From NCBI GenBank assembly GCA_029717555.1, contig JAMDHS010000040.1, forward strand, positions 62,001 through 126,000: DNA of 64,000 nucleotides, given 5' to 3'. Source of the stretch: Peribolospora baueri (taxonomy: Eukaryota > Basidiomycota > Peribolosporomycetes > Peribolosporales > Peribolosporaceae). The position numbers and the translations under genes are program-made. This document shows positions 12,452 through 24,100 of this stretch, piece after piece. Within the stretch, counting starts at the first letter, position 1. Every line of letters starts with the position of its first letter. The notes under the pieces are model-generated. The model did not search any database, was not told where the DNA came from, and was given only the letters and a program-made list of their open reading frames with translations.

Positions 12452-13375
12452 ATAGACTGATTTCCCCCGCGTCGTTGCGACGACGCGGCGTCTCGTCTCA
12501 TCTATCTCATCTTATCTGATCTCATCCCACCGGCACCATCTCATCCCGTCTACTTTCTTCCTTCCTTCCTTCCTTCCGTCCGTCTTTGCGTCCCTCCGTC
12601 CGTCCGTCTTCGTCGTCGCTCGTGTACTTTGTTGAGACTGCCGCTGGTCGATGACGCGTCGCCATCCATATCCGCCCATATCCTCCTCCCATCCATATCA
12701 TCCCCCGGTTCCTCATCCATCCGTCCATCCCTCTCTCTATTCGAGTCGTATTCGTCGTCCGGCCGACTGACTGTATCTCCTCGCACGTTTTCCTTCTTTC
12801 CTTTCTGTTCCTTTTTTCCCTTGCCCGTCGCATCTGCCTCTCCTTCGCTTCGCTTTCGTGCTGTCCCGCTGTCTGTCTCGCTTTCCTTTTTCGTCGATCT
12901 GGAGTGGGGCCAGGAAGATATAGTAGGGTTATCTGCCGCAGCGTGATCTGATCCGATCGATCGGAGGAACGTTGCACAGCCACGGCGGAGTGATTGGAGC
13001 GGCGTGTGAATGAGGCGAGGCAACAGACAATCGAGCGGCTACAGCCGACGACGAACAAGGCGGATGCGGAGATGGGCGGAGTGGCTGTTGATTGGGTGGT
13101 TGTGTGGTTAAGGCAAGGGTTAAATTGTTGGGAGCTTGGCATCGCTTCTCTCTCTCCTCTTCTCGTCGCTTCTCTCTCTGCCGATCGCATCTCACCTCAT
13201 CCGTCTCAAATATATTATATTAAGTACCGCCACCGAGTCGACGTCGCTCCTTCGCTTCCGACCACTCGCTCCCATCCACTCCACCTCACTCCTCCCTCCA
13301 TCGCTCGCCTCGTCGTCGACGCCCCCTCTTCTCCCAACCAGACAAGCAAAGAAAGCGAAGGCCAACACCAACACA
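12452..13375. other. intergenic region upstream of small gene, pyrimidine-rich
   Basis: About 920 bp between IQGAP and the next gene on the same strand. It is strongly C/T-rich on the plus strand over 12,480-12,900, and a short TATATTATATT stretch at about 13,210 could act as a core promoter for the gene at 13,376. The long minus-strand open frames here are low-complexity Arg/Lys/Glu translations of the pyrimidine tract and are not taken as genes. Confidence 0.5.
12551..12620. repeat. CTTC/CGTC microsatellite
   Basis: A run of (CTTC)n passing into (CGTC)n tetranucleotides, beginning with repeated TTCC units at about 12,556 and ending with repeated GTCC units near 12,610. It lies in the IQGAP downstream region. 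Confidence 0.8.
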
Positions 13376-14021
13376 ATGTCCGTCTTTGCTGACTCGGATT
13401 CGGTGAGCACCACCGGCGAACCCCTTTCTTTCTCCTTCACGCTCACCCCCTTCCCCTTCACGTGCTCGCCAGACCCATGACCCCCTCCAGGTCATGCACG
13501 ACTACAACCTCCAGGTGAGCGAGCCCTTGTCCATCTCTCCTCCCTGTCCACATCGCCCTCGCCCTCGCCCTCGAACGCTAACCCCCACCCCGTCTCTCCT
13601 TTTGCCCTCGCCGCCACGCGCAGAACGACCCGGACCTGGATGTCTCCGTTTCCACCGACGATGATCTCCTCCAGTTTCTCAAGCGCGAGAGAAATACAAA
13701 GTGGGGCGTCCAGCTGCGCACCAAGATCGAGGCCGATGGTCGTGAGTATTGCATGCGTTTTGGATGTCCTCTCGTCATCCGTCCGTCCCTCTCGCCACTC
13801 CCACTCACACCGCCACCGCAAACCCGCTTCTTCTTCTGGTAGACTCCATCGCTTCCTCCGGATGTTCCTCCTGCTCATGGAACAACTCCCCGACCGACAC
13901 GTTCGCCTCGGACGCCTCCAATAACTCTTCCTTCACCAGCCCCACAAGTACCACTGGATCGTACACGCATCACAACGCCGCCAACGAAGTCGAGTACGGC
14001 CATGAGGGCAAGGGCAAGTGA
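13376..14021 (+). CDS. small protein of unknown function, 121 residues
   Basis: Four small exons fit in phase: 13376-13402, 13473-13514, 13624-13741 and 13843-14021. The N-terminus (MSVFADSDS|THDPLQVMHDYNLQ) leads to an acidic/hydrophobic block (DDDLLQFLKRERNTKWGVQL) and a Ser/Thr/Asn-rich tail with two Cys, ending HEGKGK. There is no signal peptide, membrane segment or CaaX box. I do not recognise a family. The precise intron phase, conventional donors (GTGAGC, GTGAGT) and pyrimidine-rich upstream region support a real, probably well-expressed gene. The central block is the likeliest conserved part. Start chosen because it is the only ATG that stays in phase through the first 27-bp exon. Confidence 0.65.
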
Positions 14022-14459
14022 ATCGGGACCCGACGTGGGGGACGCGGCACACGACGACGAGGATTAGACGTTTCGTGACCATGCCTCCCTCGCTCCCGGC
14101 GTAGCTTCTCGCCCCGGTGTTGTGGTCCGGCCCACCCACGCTCCAGTCATCCGTCGCAGCTGTGTCGGGTACGCTTCCGTTCCCCGCCTCACTTTCCGTC
14201 ACCACCATGTTCAACCCCCTTCCCCTCTCTCGGTCCGGTTCGCTCTTTCTGGGACAGCTCGCTTCCGTCCATGGTGCTCCATCCATGTATCTCTTCCTCG
14301 TGATGTACTTGCCGTGTACCACCTATGTATACCCCCCCTCAGCCATAATAATTCCATCCATTCCATTCCGTTTCCAGGCTCCATTCCATGCTCAGAGTGA
14401 GTTCTTTCCTTCGTTTCCAGCCTCCCACCGACCGGCCCATCCATCCGACGCCATCCAAA
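14022..14459. other. convergent intergenic region, no gene seen
   Basis: About 440 bp between two stop codons. It is C/T-rich and contains one AATAATA-like stretch at about 14,346 that could serve polyadenylation. No coding signal is recognised. Confidence 0.5.
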
Positions 14460-17257
14460 CTAAAGCTCGTCCCTCAGCCTCTGCGCCTCCCGGTCCAGAT
14501 CGACGGCGGCACGACGAGGGAAGCAGACGGCCGGCGTGGACACCTTCATATTGTAGATGCACTTTTCTGCCTCGAAGACGTTTAGCAGTGCGTTTTCTGT
14601 TCCGCACACCAGGTCGACCTGTTTTTTTTTGAAGGAAGAAGGGCACGAATAAGCGAATGGGCCACGTCCCCCTTTCTTCCTCTTCTTCTTGCTCTTCCTC
14701 CCCTCCAGCTCACCTCCACACTCCGTTCCGGGCCGTTCCAGCACTTTGTGCCACGATCGTAGCGCGCATGGGTGTAGTAGTCGTCCGAGTCGGGCGTCGC
14801 GTTTGTGTTCCAGCTCGAAAAGGTTCTTAGGAATGCAACCAAAGAGTGAGTGCACGAAGGGGATCAGCGCGATTCGAAAAGAAGAAAAAAAAAGAAAGAA
14901 AGAAAGAAAGAAAGACGCACCCAAGAGAGGTGGGAGCCCCGCGCCGGGGCTTCTGCAACGCCTTGCCAAACCAGCACAGCTCGTACACGTACTCCCCCGC
15001 CTCCTTGCTCACGCACTCGCCCTCTAACGCCTTGAACTCGGCCTCGAAGCCGTACATCTCCGCCATGCTCGCTAGCTCGTCGCGCTTGGATGAGAGGGAG
15101 TGCGAGACATCCGAAAGCGCCTTCGATGCCGTCGCGTGCGCCGCTCGCGCTTCGCTTACGTCTAAGCGGGCGCGGGCGCGGGCGTGGGGCGAACGGAAGA
15201 AAGGGACGCAGGGAAAGATGGGGATGAGTTGGCTCCCTCGATCCAGTTCCAGTTTACGTACGACGGCCGTCGCCGACGCAGACAAGAAAAGACAAAAAAA
15301 ACTCACGAGGCGACTCCTCCGCACTCGCGCCCCCCGCACCAGCCCTCCGGATCCTCGTCACACCCTGCACGACGTGCGCCTTGACGAGCCACTCGAGCAA
15401 CATGTCCACGAGCTTGTCAAAGACCGGTAGCACAAACTCCGGGAGGTATTCGTGAATCCGATACACTGACCGATCCGATCACAGGCAGATTTGTGATCAA
15501 GTTCCCAGCGAGGAGGTGGGGACGGGAAAAACGATGAGCGAGCGCTGAACGAGGGCGTAGTGAAAGCGACCGAGAAATTCGGACTGCGTATACTCACGCG
15601 TATTCTCCGCCTCGGCCTTGCCCCTCGCCGCCCCATCGTCGTGCATGCCCATCAGGACCTCCAGCGGGTCCCTATCGACGAGTGTCTTCACTGCCTCCTC
15701 GTTCCACTCCTCCGGCTCGTCCTGTGGCAACAAGTACTCCACCTCGTCCCCCGCCAACGCGTCCTCGCCACCTCCCTCAACGCCACTTCCACCCTTCTTC
15801 CACCCCTTAAATCCGACCACGGCGGCCTTGACGGCCATATCCTGGTAGTTGGGGTTGTATCCGCGCGCCAAGTCATCCAGGATGGACGTCAGCATGCGAA
15901 GCTCCGCCTTGAGCTGCGCGTTGCGCCCCGACAGGAAACGGAGAGCGGACTGATGGGTTTGGAGCGTGGCATAGACCGCTGAAATGAGAGAGGAAGCGGA
16001 GGGCGAACCAGCATCACGCGCGTCAGTGTCACGCCCGGACGTCGGGCCATGGCCGGGCACCGCGATCCCACTCACGAGAAGCCTTCTTCCTTTCCATCTC
16101 CTCCTTGCCAACGCTCTCCGCCTCTTCCAAAACAGCTGGTAGTGGTGGGGCGGAAAATTTTCGACGCGCAATGAGCGTTCATGCTCGTCCGTGCCTCCCT
16201 TCACACACAACGCGCGGACTCACCTTGAAGCCTGGCCTCCTCCGCCCACTTCACCCCTTCCTCCACCTCCAACGTAGCGATCTCCGCCTTAAGCCTCTCC
16301 CTCTCCTTCTCCGCCTTGGCGATGTAGCTCGCCCGGATCTTCGCACCCGCCCTGCGCGTGTTCTCCTCCTGCGCCAGGCGCTTCCGGTGCTCCGCTCCGA
16401 CCTTCTTGCACACGTTCGGACACGCCCCCGTCAGGTATTCGTCCGAGCCGTCGCAGCATTCCGGGTCTGGGCGAGTAAACAGGCGCGGGAAAGCCAGCGG
16501 TGGTGCCAACGTCAATCAAGACATCTCCTCGGTAAGCTCCATGGCGAACGGACACAGCGGGTCACAGTGGTCCTCCGGTCCCGTCCAAGTGCAGCTTGAC
16601 TCACCGCAAACGCCATCGTTGACGCGAGAAGACAGGACGTAGCCTGGAATGTGGCCCTCATTGTCGCAGTAGAAGCGGGAGTTGGGGCATGCGGACGTTC
16701 CTGTTGGAAGGGGGCGAGAAGAACCAGAGAATGCATAATTCCGGAAGTACATTAAGTCAGTGACTGGCCCGCTACACGGGCCATGGAAGACGTCGAATGT
16801 CGAGACATGTGCGAGGAAGAAGAGGATATCGGCACGCCGAGTTCCAATTAAATCAGAGATGACCCTCACCAGGCTCATCCGACCCATCCTCACAATCGCA
16901 ATAGTCATCGTTCACGGCAGCAAAGGGTATCTCTTTCGATCCGTCCAGACAGCGAAAGGTGTTTTGAGCAGAGGGAGCGTAGAATTGGGCCCCTGTCCGT
17001 GGGTCGGCCGCGCGAGGAGAACGGGCAACAGAATCGCAAGGAAAATGTCTAGGTCAGCCCGTAAATACGTCCACCATCATCCTCGTCTCACACTCACTCG
17101 CCGAACCGACGCCACGAGGCCGCTGCTGAGCGAGAGCGATGCCCACACCCAGACCGGACGGGCCGAGGCCGAGGAGGAGGGCGAGGGGCAGGGCGAGGAG
17201 GGAAGTGGTGAGGAGCAGATGCTTTCCCGTCCGGGGCTCGATCCCTGCGAGCCGCAT
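14460..17257 (-). CDS. GTB1: glucosidase II beta subunit (PRKCSH/Gtb1 family)
   Basis: Ten exons: 17257-17098, 16992-16870, 16700-16605, 16466-16224, 16135-16076, 15978-15598, 15465-15307, 15161-14921, 14825-14714 and 14618-14460, all in phase, 577 residues. It is the regulatory subunit of the ER enzyme that trims glucose from N-glycans. An N-terminal hydrophobic signal ([18 protein letters not shown]) is followed by paired LDLa-type Cys motifs ([32 protein letters not shown]), a Glu/Lys-rich coiled coil over about 145-225, an acidic region, and a C-terminal MRH lectin domain ([14 protein letters not shown], then [14 protein letters not shown]). The protein ends in RDEL, an ER-retrieval-type tetrapeptide where animal and fission-yeast homologues have HDEL. 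It shares a 325-bp divergent promoter with bL31m. Confidence 0.95.
14884..14916. repeat. A-run and (GAAA)n microsatellite in an intron
   Basis: An A-rich run followed by about six GAAA units. It lies wholly inside the intron between exons 8 and 9 of the glucosidase II beta gene, where on the coding strand it forms a long polypyrimidine tract. Confidence 0.85.
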
Positions 17258-17582
17258 CTTGGACGATGGCGCTGTCTGTCAAGTCGTTTTGTTCAGCCTG
17301 AGGTGAGAGGGAGTGGGGGGATGGAGTGGGCCGTTGGCGGCCACGTAGCGCATGTAGGCGTGAGTGATCGAAGGCGTGCTGCGGCTGAAGCGGCGAAAAG
17401 AAAGCGTTGCTTGTCGTCGTCGTTCAATCCTTCGCGACGACGACGACGACGTCGTGACAACACCCACAAGTGAGCCATTCGTCTCTCTTGTAGCACACCT
17501 CTCGGTCTGAGCAAGACAGATGGACGGCGTACTGAACCCCTGCACCTTTCCGCGACTAAATCCCTCCATTTGATTTTGTAGC
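17258..17582. promoter_or_regulatory. divergent promoter, GTB1 / bL31m
   Basis: 325 bp between the two divergent start codons. It includes a (GAC)n-like run at about 17,439-17,453. No further gene is seen. Confidence 0.5.
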
Positions 17583-18077
17583 ATGCTCGCGCGAACAGCA
17601 CCCGTCGGCCTTCGCTGCTGCACCTGCCTCGCTCGCCCTCCGTCGACAGTGGCCTCGTCCCGTCTCGCCTCGACGAGCTCGCGGCGCCCATCCGCTGCGC
17701 TCCCACGAGCGGTGCCGACCTTCCCGGCTACCTACCTCCTCTCCGACGGCTCCTCCATCACCCTCAACTCCACCTCTCCCAAGACGTTCGTGAAGCTCAC
17801 CAGGGACACCACCAACCACCCGCTGTGGAACCCGTCGATGGCGCGCTCGAGGGGAGAGAGCGACGACGAATCAGGGAGGTTGGGAAGGTTTGCAAGGAGA
17901 TTCGGCGCTGGCGGCGACGGATCTCGCTCGCCTGCTTCTGCGCCTGCGCCTGGCACAGGCGCCGAGGAGGCCGTGCAGGACGGTGGGTTCACGGAGGACG
18001 ACTTCGCGTGGATGACTGGCGGTACGGAAGTCACTGCTAGCAAACAGCCGGTGGGAGCTAAGAAGGGCAAGAAATAG
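17583..18077 (+). CDS. mitochondrial large-subunit ribosomal protein bL31m
   Basis: A single exon of 164 codons. The N-terminal 45 residues are rich in Arg, Ser and Ala without acidic residues (MLARTAPVGLRCCTCLARPP), as expected of a mitochondrial import presequence. The segment FPATYLLSDGSSITLNSTSP followed by RDTTNHPLWNPS is the conserved L31 core found in fungal mitochondrial bL31 (yeast Mrpl36 family). The acidic, Gly/Ala-rich extension and Lys-rich end (KKGKK) are typical of the lengthened mitochondrial forms. It has divergent spacing with GTB1 upstream and is convergent with coatomer zeta downstream. Confidence 0.82.
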   Translation: MLARTAPVGLRCCTCLARPPSTVASSRLASTSSRRPSAALPRAVPTFPATYLLSDGSSITLNSTSPKTFVKLTRDTTNHPLWNPSMARSRGESDDESGRLGRFARRFGAGGDGSRSPASAPAPGTGAEEAVQDGGFTEDDFAWMTGGTEVTASKQPVGAKKGKK

Positions 18078-18525
18078 GTTGTCGGCATGTGGGGTGGGGA
18101 TGGCCGGTCTTCTATCGTGCACATGCAGGAATTAGATCTTACGCACTCTTCGGCTGTTCCTCATTCCCTAACCCGAGCCATGGACGCACGTGCCAAGTTC
18201 GAAACGCTCGTTTTCAGCTCTCGCTTCAATCTCAGCTACTCTTAGAACGTACCAGCTGGTGGGACTCTTCGTGTAAGGCCGGCTAACAAGCGCACCACCT
18301 TAGTCGAGACGGGCGCCGCGCTGGCTGAAAGCTCGGGCGTCGTGAGCCACTAGAGATGCCACTGTATTCCTGGCCGTCTTTGTCGAGATGGATAAAGATG
18401 CACAATCTCCGAGCAGGCGAGCATAGACTCGAAGATGGGTGAAGGGTAACGGGGTCTGAAATTGACCTGCGTATATACAAATCCAGCCAATGCATCTCAA
18501 CGCGACATCGATCGTCCATATCTCC
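18078..18525. other. convergent intergenic region, no gene seen
   Basis: About 450 bp between the stop codons of bL31m and coatomer zeta. No coding signal, repeat or RNA gene is recognised. Confidence 0.5.
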
Positions 18526-19714
18526 CTAGAGGGCGCCCTGCAATATCCTGACAAGTGCAAAAGGACGGGGCGAGACAATCGAAGACGACGGTTAGTCTGG
18601 TAATCAGCGCCCGTCGCCGGCGTTGTCGAAGGACGGACAAGGCTACCGCCTGCCCCCATCCATCCAACCAAAATACCAGCTTTTGGTAAAATGATCGATG
18701 CCAAGGACTTGTCGCATTACTCACCTCTGGGTCATCCTTTCCTTGAACGTCGTGTAGGCGTTCATGATCATCTGCTCGTTGATCTGAAGCTCGGTCGCGT
18801 CTGGCTTGGGTCGAGACACGCGGGATGCGATCGTAGTCGAGTCGGTTTCGAGGATGACACTGGAGAAAATGGAAAGTGAAACGTAAAAGCATCGATCAGA
18901 ATGGAAAGGCATCTACTTGACTGGCTCGTGACGAGGAAGAGACGCTAGAGGCCGACCCGCTCAGGCGATCACAATACACAACCACGCTCACCCGTCATCG
19001 ATCGTCTCATCCAGGCACAGTGTCACCAGATCCAAGTTCTCCAAGATCGCCCTCTTTTCCACCGAATGCCGAAGGAGCATGCTTGTAGCGTCGTAGAAGC
19101 TCTGCAACGCGCCCGACAGCATCAGCTCATTCTCGCCCTGCGGGCCGATCACGTAGAAGATGACATCGAGGGAGGACTTGTAGAGTACTAGGTGCCCGTC
19201 CAGAAGAAGGATGTCGCCTGCGGAGAGGGAGAGTGGAAGACGAAGGTGCACAAACGTCGAAGCGCGCCATCTATGAGCCATGCGATGATCCGAGTCGCAC
19301 CTGGAACCCTCCACCGCCCCTCTCTCTCTAGGTTTTACTCGACTCCGAGAGCACGACTCACCACTCGCCCTCCTCGTCTTCTCCCAAACGTTCTTCTCGA
19401 AAGCGCGTTGCTCCTTGTGAGTCTGAAAAGGGTTCTTGGCGCTCAACTGCGCCGGTCCGCCGGCGACGTTCGACCGCTTTCCAGGAGCGACTGAAGACGG
19501 TCCATTTCCGATATCGGCGTGGTGAGGTTGGTAGTATTTTGCAAGTATACGATTGCCATCCGAGTCGAGGATCAGGACGCACGTCGTTGTATAAAGAGTG
19601 AGGTTGGACTGGAGCACCAAGATCACGGAGCGGCCGGTCAGCCGTCCAACGTCAGCACGAGCTGCCATAGAAGACGACCACGGCAGAGAGCTCGGCGGCG
19701 CCCCTACTCACCAT
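18526..19714 (-). CDS. RET3: coatomer subunit zeta (COPI)
   Basis: Best model has five exons: 19714-19712 (the ATG alone), 19608-19362, 19217-18992, 18859-18725 and 18547-18526, 210 residues. The spliced N-terminus reads MSNLTLYTTTCVLILDSDGN, the exact form expected of zeta-COP (longin fold), followed by RILAKYY. Exon 3 carries GDILLLDGHLVLYKSSLDV and exon 4 carries ETDSTTIASRVSRPK. The subunit belongs to the adaptor-like F subcomplex of COPI coats that retrieve proteins from Golgi to ER. Exon 1 is odd: the start codon is followed at once by a GTGAGT donor. The alternative start at 19,668 would add a non-conserved leader across the presumed intron and is disfavoured. Divergent from NDUFB9 with 269 bp between starts. 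Confidence 0.9.
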
Positions 19715-19983
19715 TGTGGCGAGATGAACCGCGCCGGAGACGCGAACGGTGAGACGTGTCTAAGGACGTGAAGGTGCGAAGCTGGACGAACGACATCCCA
19801 GCTTGGGCTACAGCACGAAGCAGCCAGCCAACGCAACCACGGCCCGAGCCGTATCTGCCGCAGCACGAGGGAGAAGCTAGGGTTACTGGAAGGGCGACGT
19901 CGGAGCGACACGGGAGCTGCGATCGAACGGCACACTTCGCACTTCCCTCCCATCACCACGACCTCGCCTCGTCTCGCCTCGCC

Positions 19984-20853
19984 ATGGCTCCCCCTTCGCC
20001 CTTCACGGCGGCCCACCGCGCCTATGTGAGCTCTCTCTACCGCCGCTACCTCAAGAACAGCCTCGACTGGGCCGTCCGGCGCGACCTCTGGCGCGACGAG
20101 GCCATCGAGATCCGGGCCGAGTTCGAGCGCAACCGCAACATTACCAACCCGAGAGAGCTTGCGAGCGTGCTCGAGGCAGCTGAGAAGAGGTTGCAGGCTG
20201 TTGCCCATCCTGACCCGTACAGACGTGAGTCCTCGGAAACGTATAGGCGTTTAAGCATGAACGTAGCATACCAAGTGCGAGCAAGAGCCGTGCTCAAGGC
20301 TCTCTGCTCTCTGTCCCGGCCTACTTCGTTTAAACCTCGGTGTTCACACCTATTGGACATGCTCCTATTTATTTCCTTGCCCCAACAGCCCCCCTATTCC
20401 CCGACGGCACGAAATGGTACGTTTCAAAGGCTTGTCATCATACCATAGCTGCGACTGCGGGTTGCCGAAGTTGTTCGAAGACTGGGCGTGCGGATAGTCC
20501 ATCGACTGGGACGCACGTGAAGAAAAGGCATAGATACGAGACATGTTCTACGGTCCCATTCATGGTCTTCACCTTCGTCAACGCCGGAGGCGGAAGGGCC
20601 ACGGGCTGCTGGTTTCGCTGACCTGTCGTGATTGCTTGCTTGTTTTGTGCTCGCCTCTTCTTTCTCTGCCTTCAGGGAACGCAACCGGCCAGTGAGTGTC
20701 TTCCCTCTTCCCATCCGACGGCGTGGCCTTCATATGTTGTATCCTCTCTTTGCACTGAGGACTGAATGCCTTCTCTTTCTTTACCAACCATGCTTGCAGC
20801 CCCGTATGTTCTCCGAGGAGGAGAAGCGCGCCGCCCTGTCCGCTCATCACTGA
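19984..20853 (+). CDS. NADH dehydrogenase (complex I) subunit NDUFB9/B22, LYR family
   Basis: Four exons: 19984-20224, 20389-20416, 20676-20691 and 20800-20853, 112 residues. The N-terminal half carries the LYR motif (SSLYRRYLKNSLDWAVRRD) and the DEAIEIRAEFERNRN helix typical of NDUFB9. The spliced C-terminal half reads HPDPYRPPLFPDGTKWERNR, then PPRMF-like residues and a short acidic/basic tail. It is an accessory subunit of the membrane arm of mitochondrial complex I that binds an acyl-carrier protein through its LYR motif (family knowledge). Exon 3 is only 16 bp. Confidence 0.93.
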
Positions 20854-21107
20854 GGCGTCATGGACAAATCTCGCTCTCTCCGCCCGACTTTCTTCTGTTG
20901 CTTCCGTCTTGAGCATAGGTGTGGACCTGTCTTCTACACGTCAATCCGCGTTGGAAAGAACTAGAACGCACGCTTGCTAGAACAGCCAACGAACTGGTAG
21001 CGGAAGGCGCAGATAGACGACGATTGCATTCTTCGTCCATGGGCGAGGAGGGGCAGAGCAGAAAGCAACGGTGGGCGAGAAAGGTGGAAAAGGACAATTG
21101 GACGAGG

Positions 21108-24100
21108 TTACGTCGGCCTACTGCTCGACCTATGCACAGCGTAATGGTCGTTGTAGGTCAATCGAATGTAAAGGAACTTTACGTCCGCGTCAGGATGACG
21201 CTGCAGCGCAGCCAACAGTCCCAGGACGCTTTCGCGAAAAGAGCCCGCAAAGGACTGAATGCGGCCCCTAATCGCTTCCAATCGATCCGGCCCTCCGCCA
21301 CCGAAGCGGGGTTGGTTACGCGACGACGGTGGATTTTCAAGGCCTTGTCGCTCCAGGTCATGTTGCATGTCTCGATCTGCCATCTCTTTGAGCATCCAAT
21401 CGTAGAGATCGTCCTGAGGGAGCGAAAAGAAGGATATTTTAGTAAGCTCATTTAAAGAAAATGGACTGCACCTGAAGGCCCACGGCTACTCACGAGGGAT
21501 TCTCGGTAATCTAGGATGATCTGCAAGACTGTTCGGAGTTGGTCGAGGAGGACATACTGAGACGATTGAAAGAGCTTATCAGCCAACCTCTGTCGAAGAT
21601 TCTTCCCGAACGTTTCGCGGCGAATTCGAATTAACGACCTAAGTGGGGGTTTCAAGCTCACCTCCTCCCCTTTCTTCCTCCCAAGCAGAAGCGCCTTGCT
21701 GACCAGCCTCCGAACATACGCCTTGTGCTGCTTGATCAAAGCGTCGAGGTCGAAACCTGCTGACCGCTGCGTAATGGACTGTACGAGATCTTGCCAGGAG
21801 CACTCAATCACTTCCAGTTGACAGTACGCTTGCACTTGGCGCACGAAGTGGATCATCTCCGACAGTACTAGGCGAGGTTGGCGCCATTCTGCCTCAAGAC
21901 TTTGCACCCAGTCCTTTTCGAAGCCTGATAACAATGAGAAGCCAGGAGGAAACGCCTGTCTGCATGGAGATCTCACCACAGCCATTGACGCTGCTGGAGG
22001 AGTACGTCAACTGCAGGCGAACTCACGAGCAACGACTTGAATCGCATTCCTCACGCCATTGATGGCCCTTTTCCAAGCCTCTCCAAGGGCAATTTCAACG
22101 CGTTTGAGCCTCCAAAGATGCGTGAACATCTTCTGGTAGTCGGCCATGTTATCCTCATCTAGGATGGTATTGATCGGAGAATCCACCTTGTACTCGAGCG
22201 TGAAAACCCCCCAGCCAATTTCGCCTTGCTGGTACTCGAGCATACGTGCGTCCAAACGGCGCAACACGTCCGGGCTGTCATGCTGTGCGTTGGAGCCTCG
22301 GATCGCCTCGGTGAGAGTGGCCGTCAGGTTATGCCGGTAAAGCGAATTGGCGGGCCGAGACAGGCTTGGTCTAAAAGAAGGAGGTCAGAGAGAGAAAGAG
22401 AGCAATCGTAAGCGCGTGTGTGCATATGCCAGAAGCACTGACCGCCAAACCAAACGACTGACAGACTCACGCTAGCGAGGACATTAGGATATCGACGAAA
22501 TCGCCCATTCCCAGCATGAAATACTGCTTGAGCGCGCGCAAATGGTCCAGGAGTTTGAATTTGTCAAGGAAAATGTCGAGCAACCGCTGGCTGGCGATCG
22601 AATAGGCCGCGTCAATCGTTCGTTCCAAACCGGCTATGTCGCTGTACTTCAGGACTGCAGCGAGGAAATACTCGGGATGCCTTAGCATGTGAATCCCTCG
22701 AACGCGACTGCCGACCCGGCAAGCACTCACCTTTGCCAGCGCTATCCAACGTCGTCCGCGTAGCCACCCAGTCGCTATCCCCGCAGCTATATCGAATGAA
22801 GTTCAAGCTCTTTCCGGTGGAAAAGATCTGAGTGAGACACAACACGCGAAGGAAAAAAGAACGGTTCAAACAAAGTCTTTCGTCCGTTGAGATAACGTCA
22901 AGGCCGTTTACCTTTCGTCCGAATTCCTCTCCCACGAACGCCGGTAGCATGTCTTTGTTGAATTGGTACTTGCTCTGCCAAAGTAAGGCTGCGTCCTCAT
23001 CCTCCTTGTTGTTCCACGCCTCAAATCCGAGCGCGTCGTCGTCTCCGCCTCCGTGCCCGGGACCAGCCACAGCCGGCCCCACGAAAGGACGCGAGGAAAG
23101 CTGGTCCGCGAGCTCGGGATTGACCTGGACAAAAAACTCCTTGAACGGGTCGTGCAATTCGCCCTCGTAGATCCATTGGGACAGGGAGTGGAAGAAAGGC
23201 TTGGACACCTCCTCTAGCAGTTGATCCGTAAAACGACGAATGAACGGGTCGCCGTGGTCCGTGTAAGAGTGTATCAAGGAAACTAGGGCGCCCCCGTGTG
23301 AGTCTACCGATGACAAGACCCTTGGTCAGCAGCCGAGCAGAGAAACACATTTGACACGCTCACATAGGTCGAGTGTTGGTACACAGAGATCAACTCACCC
23401 GCACAACCCTCGGCAAGTGCACTCATCATCCTCATCCTCAACCTGCACTCCTCTGTCCATACTACCAACCTCTTCAGCGTCAAACCCGTTCTCGAGTCAA
23501 AATCCAACTCCTGCACCGTGTTGAGCCCCGCTGAAGGCGTCCCTGCACGGTCTTGTTCGTCGCGCTCGCTTCCTTTTGGGTCGATCTGTTGGTTGCTAAC
23601 GGCGCTCACGCGGGCCATTTGTGATTCGAGAATGGCGATGAGACGATAGTAGTCGGTGAGCTCGTTGGTGAGGAAATGACAAAGACTCTATAGACAGTAG
23701 CGATGGTAGAAAAAATTCACTTGAATTACCGTTCCAAGGAAAGCGTATTTAAGAGACGTATAAACGGACGAACGTACCTGCTCAATCATTCCCGTCTGCT
23801 CCTTCGCCTTATGCTTGGAGAACGTCTCTACTTTTCGATACAGCCAGCCAAGCTCCGCCAGTCGATGTATTAGGTCTCGTCTCGGACGAGGAATACAACA
23901 CTGAGGTGTAGGAAAGCAAGGATAAATACGGCATCCGAGCAATGGACCAAAGCAAACAGAGCAGAAAGCCGTTCGACCCTTACCTCGTCCTCCTCTACGA
24001 AAATCAGCCGGCCCAACCCTTCGTCAATAGCAGGCCCATCTGCTACATTCGCCGCGGGCACCCGCACTGTACGTCGGTCGTCGAATCGAATGTAGCGGCC

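Noticed and set aside
12522-13190. 222-codon minus-strand frame with Arg/Lys/Glu repeats
   Set aside because: It is the translation of a pyrimidine microsatellite and promoter tract; the residues are low complexity only.
16466-16604. Possible coding continuation of exon 3 of glucosidase II beta ([12 protein letters not shown])
   Set aside because: Skipping it joins NDGVC directly to [11 protein letters not shown], which is the conserved Cys spacing; the interval has a proper GTGAGT donor and CAG acceptor and is an intron.
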